Positions 1-7,769 of a stretch of DNA of 64,000 nt are shown piece by piece. The notes beneath the pieces were generated by a model. The model had not been told where the DNA came from, ran no database searches, and saw only the letters and a program-made list of their open reading frames with translations. This stretch comes from Alistipes sp. Lineage in GTDB: Bacteria > Bacteroidota > Bacteroidia > Bacteroidales > Rikenellaceae. Position numbers and translations under genes: made by a program. Location: positions 19,553 through 83,552 of the forward strand of contig JAGBXX010000010.1 of the NCBI GenBank assembly GCA_017629035.1, given 5' to 3'. Position 1 is the stretch's first letter. Each line of letters begins with the position of its first letter.

Positions 1-1
1 G

Positions 2-448
2 CAAAACCCAGAGCGCTACGGCGTTGTGGAGTTTGATTCTGAGGGTCGTGCTCTGTCTATTGTCGAGAAGCCTACTGAGCCACGTTCCGACTATGCCGTT
101 ACGGGCCTCTACTTCTACCCAAATAGTGTCGTAGATGTAGCCACCACAATCACCCCTTCGGCACGTGGTGAGCTCGAGATAACATCGGTAAATCAGCACT
201 ACCTTGCCCAGCAGCAGCTCAATGTCGAGATTCTTGACCGTGGCTTTGCTTGGCTCGATACGGGCACTCACGACTCGTTGGCCGAGGCCTCGATCTTTGT
301 CGAGGTTATCGAGAAGCGCCAGGGTCAAAAAATTGCCTGCTTGGAGGAGATCGCATATCGCAATAATTGGATTACTCGTGATGAGCTCCACGCTCTTGCC
401 GAGCCTATGCGCAATAATCAGTATGGACAATATCTGCTTAAGCTATGA
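2..448 (+). CDS. rfbA: Glucose-1-phosphate thymidylyltransferase, C-terminal part
   Basis: This is the C-terminal half of the enzyme that joins glucose-1-phosphate to dTTP, giving dTDP-glucose, the first step of dTDP-L-rhamnose synthesis. The reading frame is already open at base 2 ([12 protein letters not shown]), so the start codon lies outside the window and the internal GTG at 26 is not a start. Visible family signatures are [42 protein letters not shown] and [12 protein letters not shown]. About 149 residues are present of a usual 290 or so. Its stop overlaps the rfbC start by 4 bp, so the two are probably translationally coupled. Confidence 0.95.
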   Translation, partial: QNPERYGVVEFDSEGRALSIVEKPTEPRSDYAVTGLYFYPNSVVDVATTITPSARGELEITSVNQHYLAQQQLNVEILDRGFAWLDTGTHDSLAEASIFVEVIEKRQGQKIACLEEIAYRNNWITRDELHALAEPMRNNQYGQYLLKL

Positions 449-1020
449 GGCTGATTAAGACCGATATAGAGGGTGTGTTTATCATCGAGCCACGCCTCTT
501 TGAGGATGATCGAGGATACTTCTTCGAGAGTTTCTCGCTGTCTAAGTTTCGTGATCTCTCGGGGCTAAACACCACCTTTGTGCAGGATAACGAGTCACGC
601 TCCAGGGAGGGTGTGGTGCGTGGTCTGCACTTTCAGCTCCCGCCCTATGCGCAGTCTAAGTTGGTGCGTGTTGTCGAGGGCGAGATTCTCGATGTTGCCG
701 TAGATATTCGTCGTGGCTCGCCAACCTTCGGTCGCTCGGTGGCAGTTGTGCTGAGTGCGGAGAATCACCGCCAGTTGTTTGTCCCCCGAGGCTTTGCGCA
801 TGGCTTTGTGGTGCGCCGTGGTGATGCCGTGGTGCAGTACAAGTGCGATAACCCCTATGCCCCAGAGTGCGAGGGCTCTATTGCTTGGAACGATGCGCAG
901 CTCTCTGTTGACTGGGGTATCGACCCTGCAAAGGTGATACTCTCGCCCAAGGATATGCTCAATCCGCAGCTCTCTGAGTGCGACACTCTCTTTGATTATA
1001 ACGTAGATTACTATGCGTAG
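445..1020 (+). CDS. rfbC: dTDP-4-dehydrorhamnose 3,5-epimerase
   Basis: RmlC-type cupin enzyme that epimerises dTDP-4-keto-6-deoxyglucose at C3 and C5. The 191-residue length is normal for the family. His62 lies in RGLHFQ and Tyr132 in VVQYKCDN, matching the catalytic His and Tyr of the family, and the nucleotide-binding stretch [22 protein letters not shown] is intact. The start ATG overlaps the rfbA stop (ATGA) and its own end overlaps rfbD by 8 bp. It is the second gene of the A-C-D-B rhamnose operon, which supplies activated rhamnose for surface polysaccharide. Confidence 0.95.
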   Translation: MRLIKTDIEGVFIIEPRLFEDDRGYFFESFSLSKFRDLSGLNTTFVQDNESRSREGVVRGLHFQLPPYAQSKLVRVVEGEILDVAVDIRRGSPTFGRSVAVVLSAENHRQLFVPRGFAHGFVVRRGDAVVQYKCDNPYAPECEGSIAWNDAQLSVDWGIDPAKVILSPKDMLNPQLSECDTLFDYNVDYYA

Positions 1021-1873
1021 AGTTGTTGTTCTTGGCGGCGAGGGTCAGCTGGCACGAAGCATTGCCTATGTAGCACAATCATCACATAACGAATATGTTA
1101 TGCTCTCTCGCTTGGAGGCTGACCTGTGTGATATTGCGAGCCTTGAGCGAGCAGTCGAGTGTGCTGATGTTGTTGTCAACTGCGCAGCATATACCAATGT
1201 CGAGGCTGCCGAAGATGACTACGACGGTGCGCTGAGAGTAAATGCCCTTGGCGTGAAGAATTTGGCGCAGATATGCCTCAGTCGCTCTCTACCTTTGATA
1301 CATATCTCTACCGACTATGTCTTTGGTGGCGATGCTGAGCGCACCACACCATATCTTGAGAGTGATGCTGTTGCACCAATAAACGCCTATGGCCGTAGCA
1401 AGGCCGAGGGCGAGCGTGCGCTGCTCGATAGCGGTTGTGGGGTAGTGATACGCACCTCGTGGCTCTACTCCCCCTGGTGCAAGAACTTCTGCCGCACGAT
1501 ACTCTCGCATAGCGCCGAGCGCAACGTGTTGAGCGTTGTGGATGATCAGCGAGGTGTGCCAACCTCGGCACTTAGCCTTGCACGATTTATTGTGCGTATA
1601 ATCGACGAGGAGTTTATTTCCTCGATGCGAGGTATATACCACTTTACCGACCTGGGCGATGCTACATGGTGCGACTTTGCACGTGCTATTGTTGAACTCT
1701 CGGGCCACGACTGCCGTGTTGATGCGTGCACAACTCAGGAGCGTGCCATGCGTGCTCCACGACCTAGCTACTCTGTGCTTGGCTCAGAGCGACTCAACGA
1801 AACTAATACGACACTCACACCCTGGCGTGATGCGCTGCGTGAGGTTATAGATATTATAGAGCGAAACCTATGA
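1013..1873 (+). CDS. rfbD: dTDP-4-dehydrorhamnose reductase
   Basis: Short-chain-dehydrogenase-fold reductase that makes dTDP-L-rhamnose, the last step of the pathway. The 286 residues begin with a modified dinucleotide-binding motif (GGEGQLARSI). They also contain NCAAYTNVEAAEDD, the STDYVF strand, the catalytic YGRSK (YxxxK) and RTSWLYSPWCKNF. The gene overlaps rfbC by 8 bp and rfbB by 4 bp, so the four genes form one tightly coupled unit. Confidence 0.95.
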   Translation: MRRVVVLGGEGQLARSIAYVAQSSHNEYVMLSRLEADLCDIASLERAVECADVVVNCAAYTNVEAAEDDYDGALRVNALGVKNLAQICLSRSLPLIHISTDYVFGGDAERTTPYLESDAVAPINAYGRSKAEGERALLDSGCGVVIRTSWLYSPWCKNFCRTILSHSAERNVLSVVDDQRGVPTSALSLARFIVRIIDEEFISSMRGIYHFTDLGDATWCDFARAIVELSGHDCRVDACTTQERAMRAPRPSYSVLGSERLNETNTTLTPWRDALREVIDIIERNL

Positions 1874-2892
1874 CACGAAATATACTTATCACAGGCGGTG
1901 CCGGCTTCATCGGTAGCCATGTGGCACGTCTTTTTGCCACCAAGTATGCCAACTATCGCATTGTCATCCTCGACAAGCTGACCTATGCTGGCAACCTCGA
2001 GAATATTGCCGATGTGTGTGCATTGCCCAATGTGGAGTTTGTTGAGGGCGATATCACCGATGCACCCCTCGTGGAGCGACTCTTTAGCGACTATGCCATC
2101 GATGGTGTTCTCCATCTTGCTGCCGAGAGCCATGTAGACCGTTCGATAAGTGCCCCTCTTGTCTTTGCGCATAACAACATCATCGGCACCCTTGTGCTCC
2201 TCGAGGCGGCACGTAAGGCGTGGGCAGGCAACTATTCAGGTCGCCGCTTCCACCATATATCTACCGACGAGGTCTATGGTGCACTGCCACTTGATGGTGG
2301 AGTATTCACCGAGGAGTCACGCTACGAGCCACATTCTCCCTATTCGGCTTCTAAGGCCTCGTCAGACCACTTTGTGCGTGCCTATCACGACACCTATGGT
2401 CTGCCCGTGGTTGTCACTAACTGCTCGAACAACTATGGCGAAAACCAGTACCCCGAGAAGCTGATACCTCTATTTATATATAATATAGTCAACCGTCGCA
2501 GCCTGCCTGTCTATGGCTCTGGTTGCAATGTGCGTGACTGGCTCTATGTCGGCGACCATGCCTCGGCTCTCGATGCGGTGTTCCACCGTGGTGTTGTGGG
2601 TGAGACCTATAATGTCGGAGGCAATAACGAGTGGCGCAATATAGACCTTGTGAAGCTGCTTATCAAGATTGTCGATGAGGAGCTTGGCCGTGCTGAGGGC
2701 GATGGCGACTCGCTTATTACCTATGTCGAGGATCGTGCTGGCCACGACCTGCGCTATGCTATCGACTCTGCGAAGCTTATGCGTGAGCTTGGCTGGAGAC
2801 CCGAGATGTCGTTCGAGGAGGGCCTTCGTCGCACCGTAAAGTGGTACTTGGCGAATGTTGAGTGGGCCGAGAGAAGCCTTAAAAGGGGTTAA
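1870..2892 (+). CDS. rfbB: dTDP-glucose 4,6-dehydratase
   Basis: NAD-dependent extended SDR that converts dTDP-glucose to dTDP-4-keto-6-deoxyglucose, the second step of rhamnose synthesis. The 340-residue protein starts with ITGGAGFIGSHV (NAD-binding GxxGxxG). It has HLAAESHVDRSI, the STDEVYG segment, catalytic YSASK (YxxxK) and NCSNNYGENQYPEKLIPL, all hallmarks of RmlB. It is the last gene of the operon. A promoter and tRNA-Leu follow within 90 bp, and I see no clear terminator in between. Confidence 0.96.
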   Translation: MTRNILITGGAGFIGSHVARLFATKYANYRIVILDKLTYAGNLENIADVCALPNVEFVEGDITDAPLVERLFSDYAIDGVLHLAAESHVDRSISAPLVFAHNNIIGTLVLLEAARKAWAGNYSGRRFHHISTDEVYGALPLDGGVFTEESRYEPHSPYSASKASSDHFVRAYHDTYGLPVVVTNCSNNYGENQYPEKLIPLFIYNIVNRRSLPVYGSGCNVRDWLYVGDHASALDAVFHRGVVGETYNVGGNNEWRNIDLVKLLIKIVDEELGRAEGDGDSLITYVEDRAGHDLRYAIDSAKLMRELGWRPEMSFEEGLRRTVKWYLANVEWAERSLKRG

Positions 2893-2925
2893 AACTAAAA
2901 ATATTGCAAAAAATATCGCAAAAAT

Positions 2926-2956
2926 TTTGCAGGTTAGAAAATAATTCCTACATTTG
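2926..2956 (+). promoter_or_regulatory. Promoter of tRNA-Leu
   Basis: A TTTG box at 2926-2929, 19 bp and TACATTTG at 2949-2956 match the Bacteroidota housekeeping promoter (TTTG, N19-21, TAnnTTTG). It ends about 25 bp before the tRNA. Confidence 0.75.
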
Positions 2957-2981
2957 CACACCATTTCAGAGAAATCTGTTT

Positions 2982-3065
2982 GCCCAGATGGCGGAATCGG
3001 TAGACGCGCTGGTCTCAAACACCAGTAGGTTCACCCCTGTGCCGGTTCGACCCCGGCTCTGGGTA
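2982..3065 (+). tRNA. tRNA-Leu (anticodon CAA)
   Basis: The 84-nt cloverleaf has acceptor strands GCCCAGA and TCTGGGT (last pair G-U), a D arm in GGCGGAATCGGTAGACGC, the anticodon arm CTGGT-CTCAAAC-ACCAG with anticodon CAA, a long class II variable arm and the T arm CCGGTTCGACCCCGG. The discriminator base is A. No CCA is encoded. It reads UUG codons. Confidence 0.93.
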
Positions 3066-3070
3066 CTTGA

Positions 3071-3102
3071 AGAGAGAAACGAAAGTTTCTCTCTTTTTTT
3101 TT
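3071..3102 (+). terminator. Intrinsic terminator of tRNA-Leu
   Basis: A perfect stem AGAGAGAAAC / GTTTCTCTCT closes a GAAA tetraloop and is followed by a run of T, 6 bp after the tRNA. Confidence 0.85.
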
Positions 3103-3154
3103 GTCTGCATATAGTGGCGCGAGTGCTGCGCACTTCGACCCCGATGGATTAGAA

Positions 3155-3184
3155 TAAAAAAAAGAGCGAGAGGCTCCTTTTTTT
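3155..3184 (-). terminator. Probable terminator after the minus-strand secreted protein
   Basis: A GGAGC..GCTC stem flanked by A and T tracts ends at the stop codon of the minus-strand gene. On the minus strand it is followed by eight T. The A/T symmetry would let it work in both directions. Confidence 0.55.
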
Positions 3185-3695
3185 ATGGTTTGAATGGGAA
3201 GTATTTGAATTGCTTGATGATGTCGTCACCTTTTGATTTATCTTTTAGACTACATTCCATGTATGCCGAGGCAATTATCTCGACGTACTCCTCATATCCT
3301 GGGCTGTAGATAGTGCAGACTACCTCTTTCAAATAGTATATCTTGCCGCTTGGGGTATATCCTGAGAGAACAATGTAATCATCGTTAATGTAGGAGTACG
3401 TGATGCTATAACCTTTGCTGCGATACGAGGATACATTTTCGCTCATAAGGTTATATGTGCTGTCATTAAACAAATTAAACATAGCACCTACTGAGATACT
3501 AATGCTTTTGTCGTAGGAGTGCATAGCCACACCATCGCCATTTCCACTTTGGCTTGTAATATCCAGGTAATTAGGATAGCGCAGGTAGTAACCAAACCTG
3601 TAATTTTGGTATAGACTATATCCTCCGTAAGTCTGAGCCGTTGAGAATGTTACCGCTATCAATGCTACGATTATAAGTGCTACTTTACGCCACAT
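3183..3695 (-). CDS. Secreted protein of unknown function
   Basis: I do not recognise a family. The ATG at 3695 is preferred over the upstream ATG at 3758, because it directly begins a signal peptide (MWRKVALIIVALIAVTFSTAQ) and because a TAGCTTTG promoter element overlaps the upstream alternative. The mature part of about 150 residues is rich in Tyr and Ser (YGGYSLYQNYRFGYYLRYPNYL) and contains YSYINDDYIVLSGYTPSGKIYYLKEVV, which suggests a small beta-sheet periplasmic or surface protein. The gene stands alone between a tRNA terminator and a divergent lipoprotein gene. Confidence 0.7.
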   Translation of the reverse strand: MWRKVALIIVALIAVTFSTAQTYGGYSLYQNYRFGYYLRYPNYLDITSQSGNGDGVAMHSYDKSISISVGAMFNLFNDSTYNLMSENVSSYRSKGYSITYSYINDDYIVLSGYTPSGKIYYLKEVVCTIYSPGYEEYVEIIASAYMECSLKDKSKGDDIIKQFKYFPFKP

Positions 3696-3757
3696 AATAT
3701 CTCTTTGTGCTACTTTAATTTTGTTGTTTTTGCCCGTGTATGAGCAATATGTCATCA

Positions 3758-3765
3758 CAAAGCTA
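3758..3765 (-). promoter_or_regulatory. -7 element of the secreted-protein gene
   Basis: TAGCTTTG on the minus strand fits TAnnTTTG and lies about 60 bp before the chosen start. No good -33 box is visible. Confidence 0.45.
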
Positions 3766-3809
3766 CTAAATTATGTTGAGATAATCCTCTTTTATTACCG
3801 AAAAAATGT

Positions 3810-3817
3810 TAACTTTG
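3810..3817 (+). promoter_or_regulatory. -7 element of the YD-repeat lipoprotein gene
   Basis: TAACTTTG matches TAnnTTTG, 65 bp before the lipoprotein start. A -33 box at the right distance is not evident. Confidence 0.5.
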
Positions 3818-3882
3818 TAGCTTAGGGCATTATGCTATGCTCGGTGCGGGGCTTGTGTGGCCCGATGATTAACTTTACTACT

Positions 3883-4983
3883 ATGCATAAACTTAAGTTA
3901 TTTGTGCTTGCAACTATTGCTGTTGCGACAGTGTCGTGTGCCGAAATGCTTGGCACTCAGCGTGTAAGCGTGGAGATACCCGAGCGCCAAAACTGGAAGG
4001 GTGTGACCCTCCATGGCGATATTGCCAAGATCGAGGCGCTATCCTACGAGCTCGAGGGACGCTATGGCCTTGACTACAAGGGCGAGCTGCTCAATCAGAC
4101 CACAACGGAGTTTAATGTTCGAGGCGATGTCGAGAGCATTGTGTCGGTCGACGATATGCTATATGCCAGCGAGAGCTACACCTTCAAGTATGACGAGAGT
4201 GGTCGTCTTATCTCTACGAGCAACAGCTATGCCGGCGACTCGTTTGAGCACCGCTACACACTCGACGACTACGGATGTATCATTGTCGATGAGCTCTATC
4301 TTGGCAATGGTCTGCTCGATAGCCGCACGCTTGTGGAGTACGACCGCAAGGGTAACGACGTGGAGTATACCTCATTAGATAGCTTTGGTAATATCAACTA
4401 TGTGCAAAACCGCACCTTTGACGACCTAAACCGCCTTACGGAGGTTGTTATTGCCGATGGCAACGACCAGGTGCGCAGCCGTGAGGTATATACCTACGAT
4501 ACCCAGGGTCGAAAGGTTGCTGTCGTGACCTACGAGGGTTACGACCTGCTCAAGAGCCGTGAGGCGTTTGTCTATGGCGAGTCGGGCGATAGCGTTGAGC
4601 ATAGCACCTACTCCGATCTCGACGAGCTCACAGGTCGCACTGTTGAACGCTTTGATGCAGAGGGTCGCCTTAGTGAGGTTGTGACCTACGTGGTGGCCGA
4701 GACTCCTGAGAGCACCAAGCGCATTATCTACGATGAGTCGGGAAGAAAGAGTGAGGAGCGAGTATCGAATGGTCAGGGTGTTGAGACTCTTGTTGTGACA
4801 TATAAGTACGATGCAAATGGAAATATCATCGAGGCACGTGAGCAGAATATTGCTGAGCGCTCGTTGCGTCTTACTACCTATGCTTACGACGAGAAGCAGA
4901 ACCTAACCGAGGAGCGTGAGTACTCAGGTTTGTATCTTGAGTCACAGTCGATTACGGAGTATCAGATTACCTATCGAGAGTAG
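3883..4983 (+). CDS. YD-repeat-like lipoprotein
   Basis: Probable surface or periplasmic lipoprotein of 366 residues. The start at 3883 is chosen because a lipoprotein signal follows at once (MHKLKLFVLATIAVATVSC, lipidated Cys19). The body is built from short repeats of about 20 residues of the form YDESGRLxSxxxY, YDRKGNDVEYT, FDDLNRLTEVV, YDTQGRKVAVV, YDANGNIIEA and YDEKQNLTEE. These resemble the YD/RHS wrapping repeats of carbohydrate-binding surface proteins. No toxin-like C-terminus or core domain follows, so it is not a full RHS toxin. Partner and ligand are unknown. Confidence 0.75.
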   Translation: MHKLKLFVLATIAVATVSCAEMLGTQRVSVEIPERQNWKGVTLHGDIAKIEALSYELEGRYGLDYKGELLNQTTTEFNVRGDVESIVSVDDMLYASESYTFKYDESGRLISTSNSYAGDSFEHRYTLDDYGCIIVDELYLGNGLLDSRTLVEYDRKGNDVEYTSLDSFGNINYVQNRTFDDLNRLTEVVIADGNDQVRSREVYTYDTQGRKVAVVTYEGYDLLKSREAFVYGESGDSVEHSTYSDLDELTGRTVERFDAEGRLSEVVTYVVAETPESTKRIIYDESGRKSEERVSNGQGVETLVVTYKYDANGNIIEAREQNIAERSLRLTTYAYDEKQNLTEEREYSGLYLESQSITEYQITYRE

Positions 4984-5011
4984 GGTGTAGCACTTCTTGC
5001 TGCAAGATTTG

Positions 5012-5050
5012 TCGGGGATGTTGACCTTTTTAAGAGGTCAGCGACCCCGA
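5012..5050 (+). terminator. Hairpin, probable terminator
   Basis: CGGGG..GTTGACC pairs with GGTCAGC..CCCCG around a TTTTTAAGA loop, 30 bp after the lipoprotein stop. The tail is only moderately T-rich (AATATTTTAT), so efficiency is uncertain. Confidence 0.5.
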
Positions 5051-5089
5051 ATATTTTATATATGTATTAAAAAAAAGTCAAAAAAAAAT

Positions 5090-5120
5090 TTTGTATTTCA
5101 CGAAATATGCTATATCTTTG
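5090..5120 (+). promoter_or_regulatory. Promoter of the SPFH operon
   Basis: TTTG at 5090-5093, 19 bp, TATCTTTG at 5113-5120. Just downstream, at 5121-5140, a TGATAT...ATATCA inverted repeat lies in the leader. Confidence 0.75.
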
Positions 5121-5156
5121 TGATATCAAAATAATATCATTATAAACCCTAATACT

Positions 5157-6095
5157 ATGAAAAATTACTCTTATTCAGGTTGGAAGCTCAATGGCTTTGT
5201 AGCACTTATCGTGCAGCTTGCTATTGCTGTAGGTGCTGGTTATTTGATCTACTTTGCTACAAATGGTGCTGAGGTTATCGTTTGGGCGCTCGTTACAGCT
5301 ATCATTGGATTTATCGTAGATCTGATAATGCTTGGCGGATATATGATGCTCGAGCCTAACGAGTCACGAGTGCTCCTCTTCTTTGGTAACTATCGTGGCA
5401 CATTCTACGACACAGGTTTCTGGTGGGTAAATCCATTTATGTCTGCCAAGAAGCTCTCTATGCGTGCACGCAACCTCAATGTTGACCCTATCAAGGTTAA
5501 CGACAAGGCTGGTAACCCAATTCTTATCGGCTTGGTTGTGGTGTGGAAGATTAAGAGCGATGGTGCTTACAATGCAGTATTCGATATCGACACACCTGTT
5601 GAGATTGGTGCTTCGGGCCTCAATACTCGTATGAATGTTCTCGAGAACTTCGTGGCTGTGCAGAGTGACTCGGCATTGCGCCAGGTAGCAGGTATGTATG
5701 CTTACGATGAGAACTCTAACGGTGCGTCAACCGAGGTTACACTCCGCTCTGGTGGCGATGAGATTAACGACCGCCTCACCGATGAGCTCAACGAGCGCCT
5801 CTCGATTGCTGGTATCGAGGTTATCGAGGCACGCCTTAACTACTTGGCTTATGCTCCCGAGATTGCTGCTGCCATGTTGCGTCGTCAGCAGGCCGATGCT
5901 ATCATCTCGGCACGTGAGAAGATTGTTGAGGGTGCAGTGTCAATGGTTAAGATCGCCCTTGAGCGTTTGTCTGCCGAGGCTGTTGTCGAGCTCGATGAGG
6001 AGCGTAAGGCAGCCATGGTTAGCAACCTTCTCGTTGTTCTCTGTGCCGACGAGGCTGCACAGCCTGTGGTCAACACTGGCACTTTGCACAACTAG
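5157..6095 (+). CDS. SPFH/Band 7 domain membrane protein
   Basis: Membrane-anchored stomatin/prohibitin/flotillin-like protein of 312 residues. Two hydrophobic segments (about residues 12-34 and 41-63) precede the SPFH domain, which starts at NESRVLLFFGNYRGTFYDTGFWWVNPF. It continues through VDPIKVNDKAGNPILIGLVVVWKI and ends in an alanine-rich coiled coil (AAAMLRRQQADAIISAREKIVEGAV). Such proteins form oligomeric scaffolds in membrane microdomains. It heads a three-gene unit with a ribbon-helix-helix protein 20 bp downstream. In my recollection the SPFH/RHH pairing recurs in gut Bacteroidota and Firmicutes, but the substrate or client is not known. Confidence 0.88.
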   Translation: MKNYSYSGWKLNGFVALIVQLAIAVGAGYLIYFATNGAEVIVWALVTAIIGFIVDLIMLGGYMMLEPNESRVLLFFGNYRGTFYDTGFWWVNPFMSAKKLSMRARNLNVDPIKVNDKAGNPILIGLVVVWKIKSDGAYNAVFDIDTPVEIGASGLNTRMNVLENFVAVQSDSALRQVAGMYAYDENSNGASTEVTLRSGGDEINDRLTDELNERLSIAGIEVIEARLNYLAYAPEIAAAMLRRQQADAIISAREKIVEGAVSMVKIALERLSAEAVVELDEERKAAMVSNLLVVLCADEAAQPVVNTGTLHN

Positions 6096-6115
6096 TAGAT
6101 TATACCCTATGTTCT

Positions 6116-6313
6116 ATGGCTACGAAGGAGTCAAATACACGCAGCTTTGTGCTTCGCATTGACGGTGAGACTATGGATGCCCTCGAGAAGTGGGCTGCCG
6201 ATGAGTTTCGCTCTGTCAACGGACAGCTGCAATGGATCATCGCCGAAGCCTTGCGTCGTAGTGGGCGCAAGCCTCGTGCTAAATCGAAGAGGGAAGTGAA
6301 AAATGATGAGTAG
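6116..6313 (+). CDS. Arc-like ribbon-helix-helix DNA-binding protein
   Basis: A 65-residue protein. NTRSFVLRIDGETMDALEKWAADEFRSVNGQLQWIIAEALRRSGR has the beta strand, helix A and helix B layout of Arc/MetJ-type repressors, followed by a basic tail (KPRAKSKREVK). It probably binds DNA as a dimer. It is 20 bp after the SPFH gene and overlaps the next gene by 11 bp, so it may autoregulate the unit. No toxin gene is adjacent, so I do not call it an antitoxin. Confidence 0.8.
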   Translation: MATKESNTRSFVLRIDGETMDALEKWAADEFRSVNGQLQWIIAEALRRSGRKPRAKSKREVKNDE

Positions 6314-6800
6314 ATTTAACCTATTTCGCTTTCGATACAAGAATATCGAGCGAATGGCAAATCGCCGTTTAGGCAAGGTGCCCGACGAGAAGAAGTTCGA
6401 TGTAGCGAGCCTCTTCACCTTCTTGGGAGGTATGTTTATTGCAGACTGCTTCTTCGGAGATTTTATTATTAGTGTGGAGGTAGATGCTGCTATAGCCTTT
6501 GCTTTGTTGCTTGTGGGAGCATTTCTTAGCTTTCGTCGCCTTGCGCCACGTCCTCTCTGGCAGAGGGCCATGCATAGAGGATTTATCGTAGCTGCGCTCT
6601 GGGGGCTTACTACGTGGGTTTGCTACTTTGCCGAGGCTATCACACTCAATCAAGCATTGATTCTCTCTATCGAGTCTGCTATCTGCCTTGTTATTGCAAT
6701 CATTGCCCTCTTTCGCTGGCGATATATACGTCGTCGCTCTGAGGCTACTATTGCACTCCTGCGCATGCGTCGCAAGCGTCAGCGTGCTGAGGCTTTCTAA
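6303..6800 (+). CDS. Small integral membrane protein of unknown function
   Basis: The 165-residue protein has four predicted membrane spans: FLGGMFIADCFFGDFIISVEV, AAIAFALLLVGAFLSF, GFIVAALWGLTTWVCYFA and ALILSIESAICLVIAIIALF. The basic C-terminus is RRRSEATIALLRMRRKRQRAEAF. It overlaps the ribbon-helix-helix gene by 11 bp, so it is co-translated with it. I do not recognise a family. Its role is likely linked to the SPFH scaffold. Confidence 0.75.
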   Translation: MMSRFNLFRFRYKNIERMANRRLGKVPDEKKFDVASLFTFLGGMFIADCFFGDFIISVEVDAAIAFALLLVGAFLSFRRLAPRPLWQRAMHRGFIVAALWGLTTWVCYFAEAITLNQALILSIESAICLVIAIIALFRWRYIRRRSEATIALLRMRRKRQRAEAF

Positions 6801-6870
6801 TTAATTGTTGATGGCTGTCCCTCTGGGGGCGGCCATTACTTTTGCTGGTGTATATAAAACACTAAAGGCG

Positions 6871-6900
6871 GCCCGAAGGTCGCCTTTAGTATTAGTTCCC
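6871..6900 (-). terminator. Terminator of the rpmB-rpmG-DUF4295 operon
   Basis: A 13-bp stem, ACTAAAGGCG.CC with its complement, closes a tetraloop. Read on the minus strand the loop is UUCG between CC and GG and the stem is followed by GTTTTATATA, which suits termination of the ribosomal operon. It may also stop the plus-strand SPFH unit. Confidence 0.75.
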
Positions 6901-6918
6901 GAGGGAATCTAATCCAAA

Positions 6919-7077
6919 TTATTTCTGTGCGAAGAAGTTCTTGATATCCTCGTCCTCCAAGATGTTCTGAGTCTGGAATACGTATGCACCAGTCTTCTCT
7001 GACTTAACCATCTTGATACACTTAGTGTACTTCTTTGCGTTACCCGTCTTAAGGGTTGCAACTACTTTCTTTGCCAT
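6919..7077 (-). CDS. DUF4295 family small basic protein
   Basis: A 52-residue basic protein beginning MAKKVVATLKTGNAKKYTKCIKMVK and ending DEDIKNFFAQK. Its length and sequence match the small DUF4295 proteins of Bacteroidota, which characteristically sit next to rpmG and rpmB. It lies 19 bp after rpmG on the minus strand, so it is probably cotranscribed and may be ribosome-associated. That function is inferred from its neighbours only. Confidence 0.85.
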   Translation of the reverse strand: MAKKVVATLKTGNAKKYTKCIKMVKSEKTGAYVFQTQNILEDEDIKNFFAQK

Positions 7078-7096
7078 ACTTTACCTCGTGTTAAAA

Positions 7097-7279
7097 TTAC
7101 TTAATCTCACGGTGAAGTGTTACTCGCTTCAAGTAAGGATTGTACTTCTTACGCTCCAAACGGTCAGGAGTATTCTTCTTGTTCTTGGTGGTGATGTAGC
7201 GTGACATACCTGCTACGCCGCTCTCCTTCTGCTCTGTGCACTCCAAGATTACCTGCACTCTGTTACCTTTCTTTGCCAT
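7097..7279 (-). CDS. rpmG: 50S ribosomal protein L33
   Basis: A 60-residue large-subunit protein. [60 protein letters not shown] is split here by its motifs: [27 protein letters not shown] and KKYNPYLKR are L33 signatures. The zinc-binding cysteine pairs are absent (a single Cys remains), so this is the Cys-minus form. It lies 16 bp after rpmB. Confidence 0.96.
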   Translation of the reverse strand: MAKKGNRVQVILECTEQKESGVAGMSRYITTKNKKNTPDRLERKKYNPYLKRVTLHREIK

Positions 7280-7295
7280 TTTCTGTTACCTGTTT

Positions 7296-7529
7296 TTAGT
7301 AAACCTGCTTAGCGGCCTTAGCCTCACGAAGTGCAGCTGCAAGACCCTTCTTGTTGATTGTTTTGATACCGGCAGCTGAAACCTTCAAAGTTACCCAGCG
7401 GCCCTCCTCCTCTGACCAGAAGCGCTTTGTTCTCAAGTTTGGAGAGAACTTACGCTTGGTGCGGATGTGCGAGTGAGAAACGTTGTTACCCACCATCGCT
7501 ACCTTACCTGTAATTTCACAAACTTTCAT
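7296..7529 (-). CDS. rpmB: 50S ribosomal protein L28
   Basis: A 77-residue large-subunit protein. [30 protein letters not shown] and the C-terminal [14 protein letters not shown] are L28 signatures. It is first in the rpmB-rpmG-DUF4295 operon. The promoter lies at 7575-7605, so the leader is about 40 nt and begins with a 15-nt perfect hairpin. Confidence 0.96.
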   Translation of the reverse strand: MKVCEITGKVAMVGNNVSHSHIRTKRKFSPNLRTKRFWSEEEGRWVTLKVSAAGIKTINKKGLAAALREAKAAKQVY

Positions 7530-7550
7530 TGTACTTTATATTTAACTTAA

Positions 7551-7565
7551 GTGCCACCGTGGCAC
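7551..7565 (-). promoter_or_regulatory. 5'-end hairpin of the rpmB leader
   Basis: GTGCCACCGTGGCAC is a perfect 6-bp stem with a 3-nt loop, placed right at the predicted transcription start. It could protect the 5' end or serve autoregulation. Confidence 0.5.
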
Positions 7566-7574
7566 AAAAGCGCA

Positions 7575-7605
7575 CAAAGATACACAATTTTTTTCATTCT
7601 GCAAA
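7575..7605 (-). promoter_or_regulatory. Promoter of the rpmB operon
   Basis: On the minus strand, TTTG (7602-7605), 19 bp and TATCTTTG (7575-7582). Confidence 0.78.
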
Positions 7606-7711
7606 CTTTGCGCACTTTTATAATTTAGCTTTATTGCTAAAATGATGATTAGTAGCCCTTTCGCATTAATAACTCGGTGCAAAAAAAACATGAAAAAGCC
7701 CCCTATAACAT

Positions 7712-7751
7712 AAAAAATAGGGATATCCACTCCTGCTGAGCGAATATCCCC
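7712..7751 (-). terminator. Terminator of the lipoprotein gene at 7770
   Basis: GGGGATATTC / GGATATCCC stem with a 13-nt loop, followed on the minus strand by a T-rich tail (TATTTTTTAT), 20 bp after the stop codon. Confidence 0.7.
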
Positions 7752-7769
7752 AAGGTTAGTCGTCTATGA

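Noticed and set aside
6116-6313. Antitoxin of a toxin-antitoxin pair
   Set aside because: The ribbon-helix-helix protein has no toxin-like neighbour; the adjacent gene encodes a multi-span membrane protein.
7542-7730. 62-residue minus-strand ORF upstream of rpmB
   Set aside because: It contains the rpmB promoter (7575-7605), has no homology-like motif and no neighbour on that strand that would need it.
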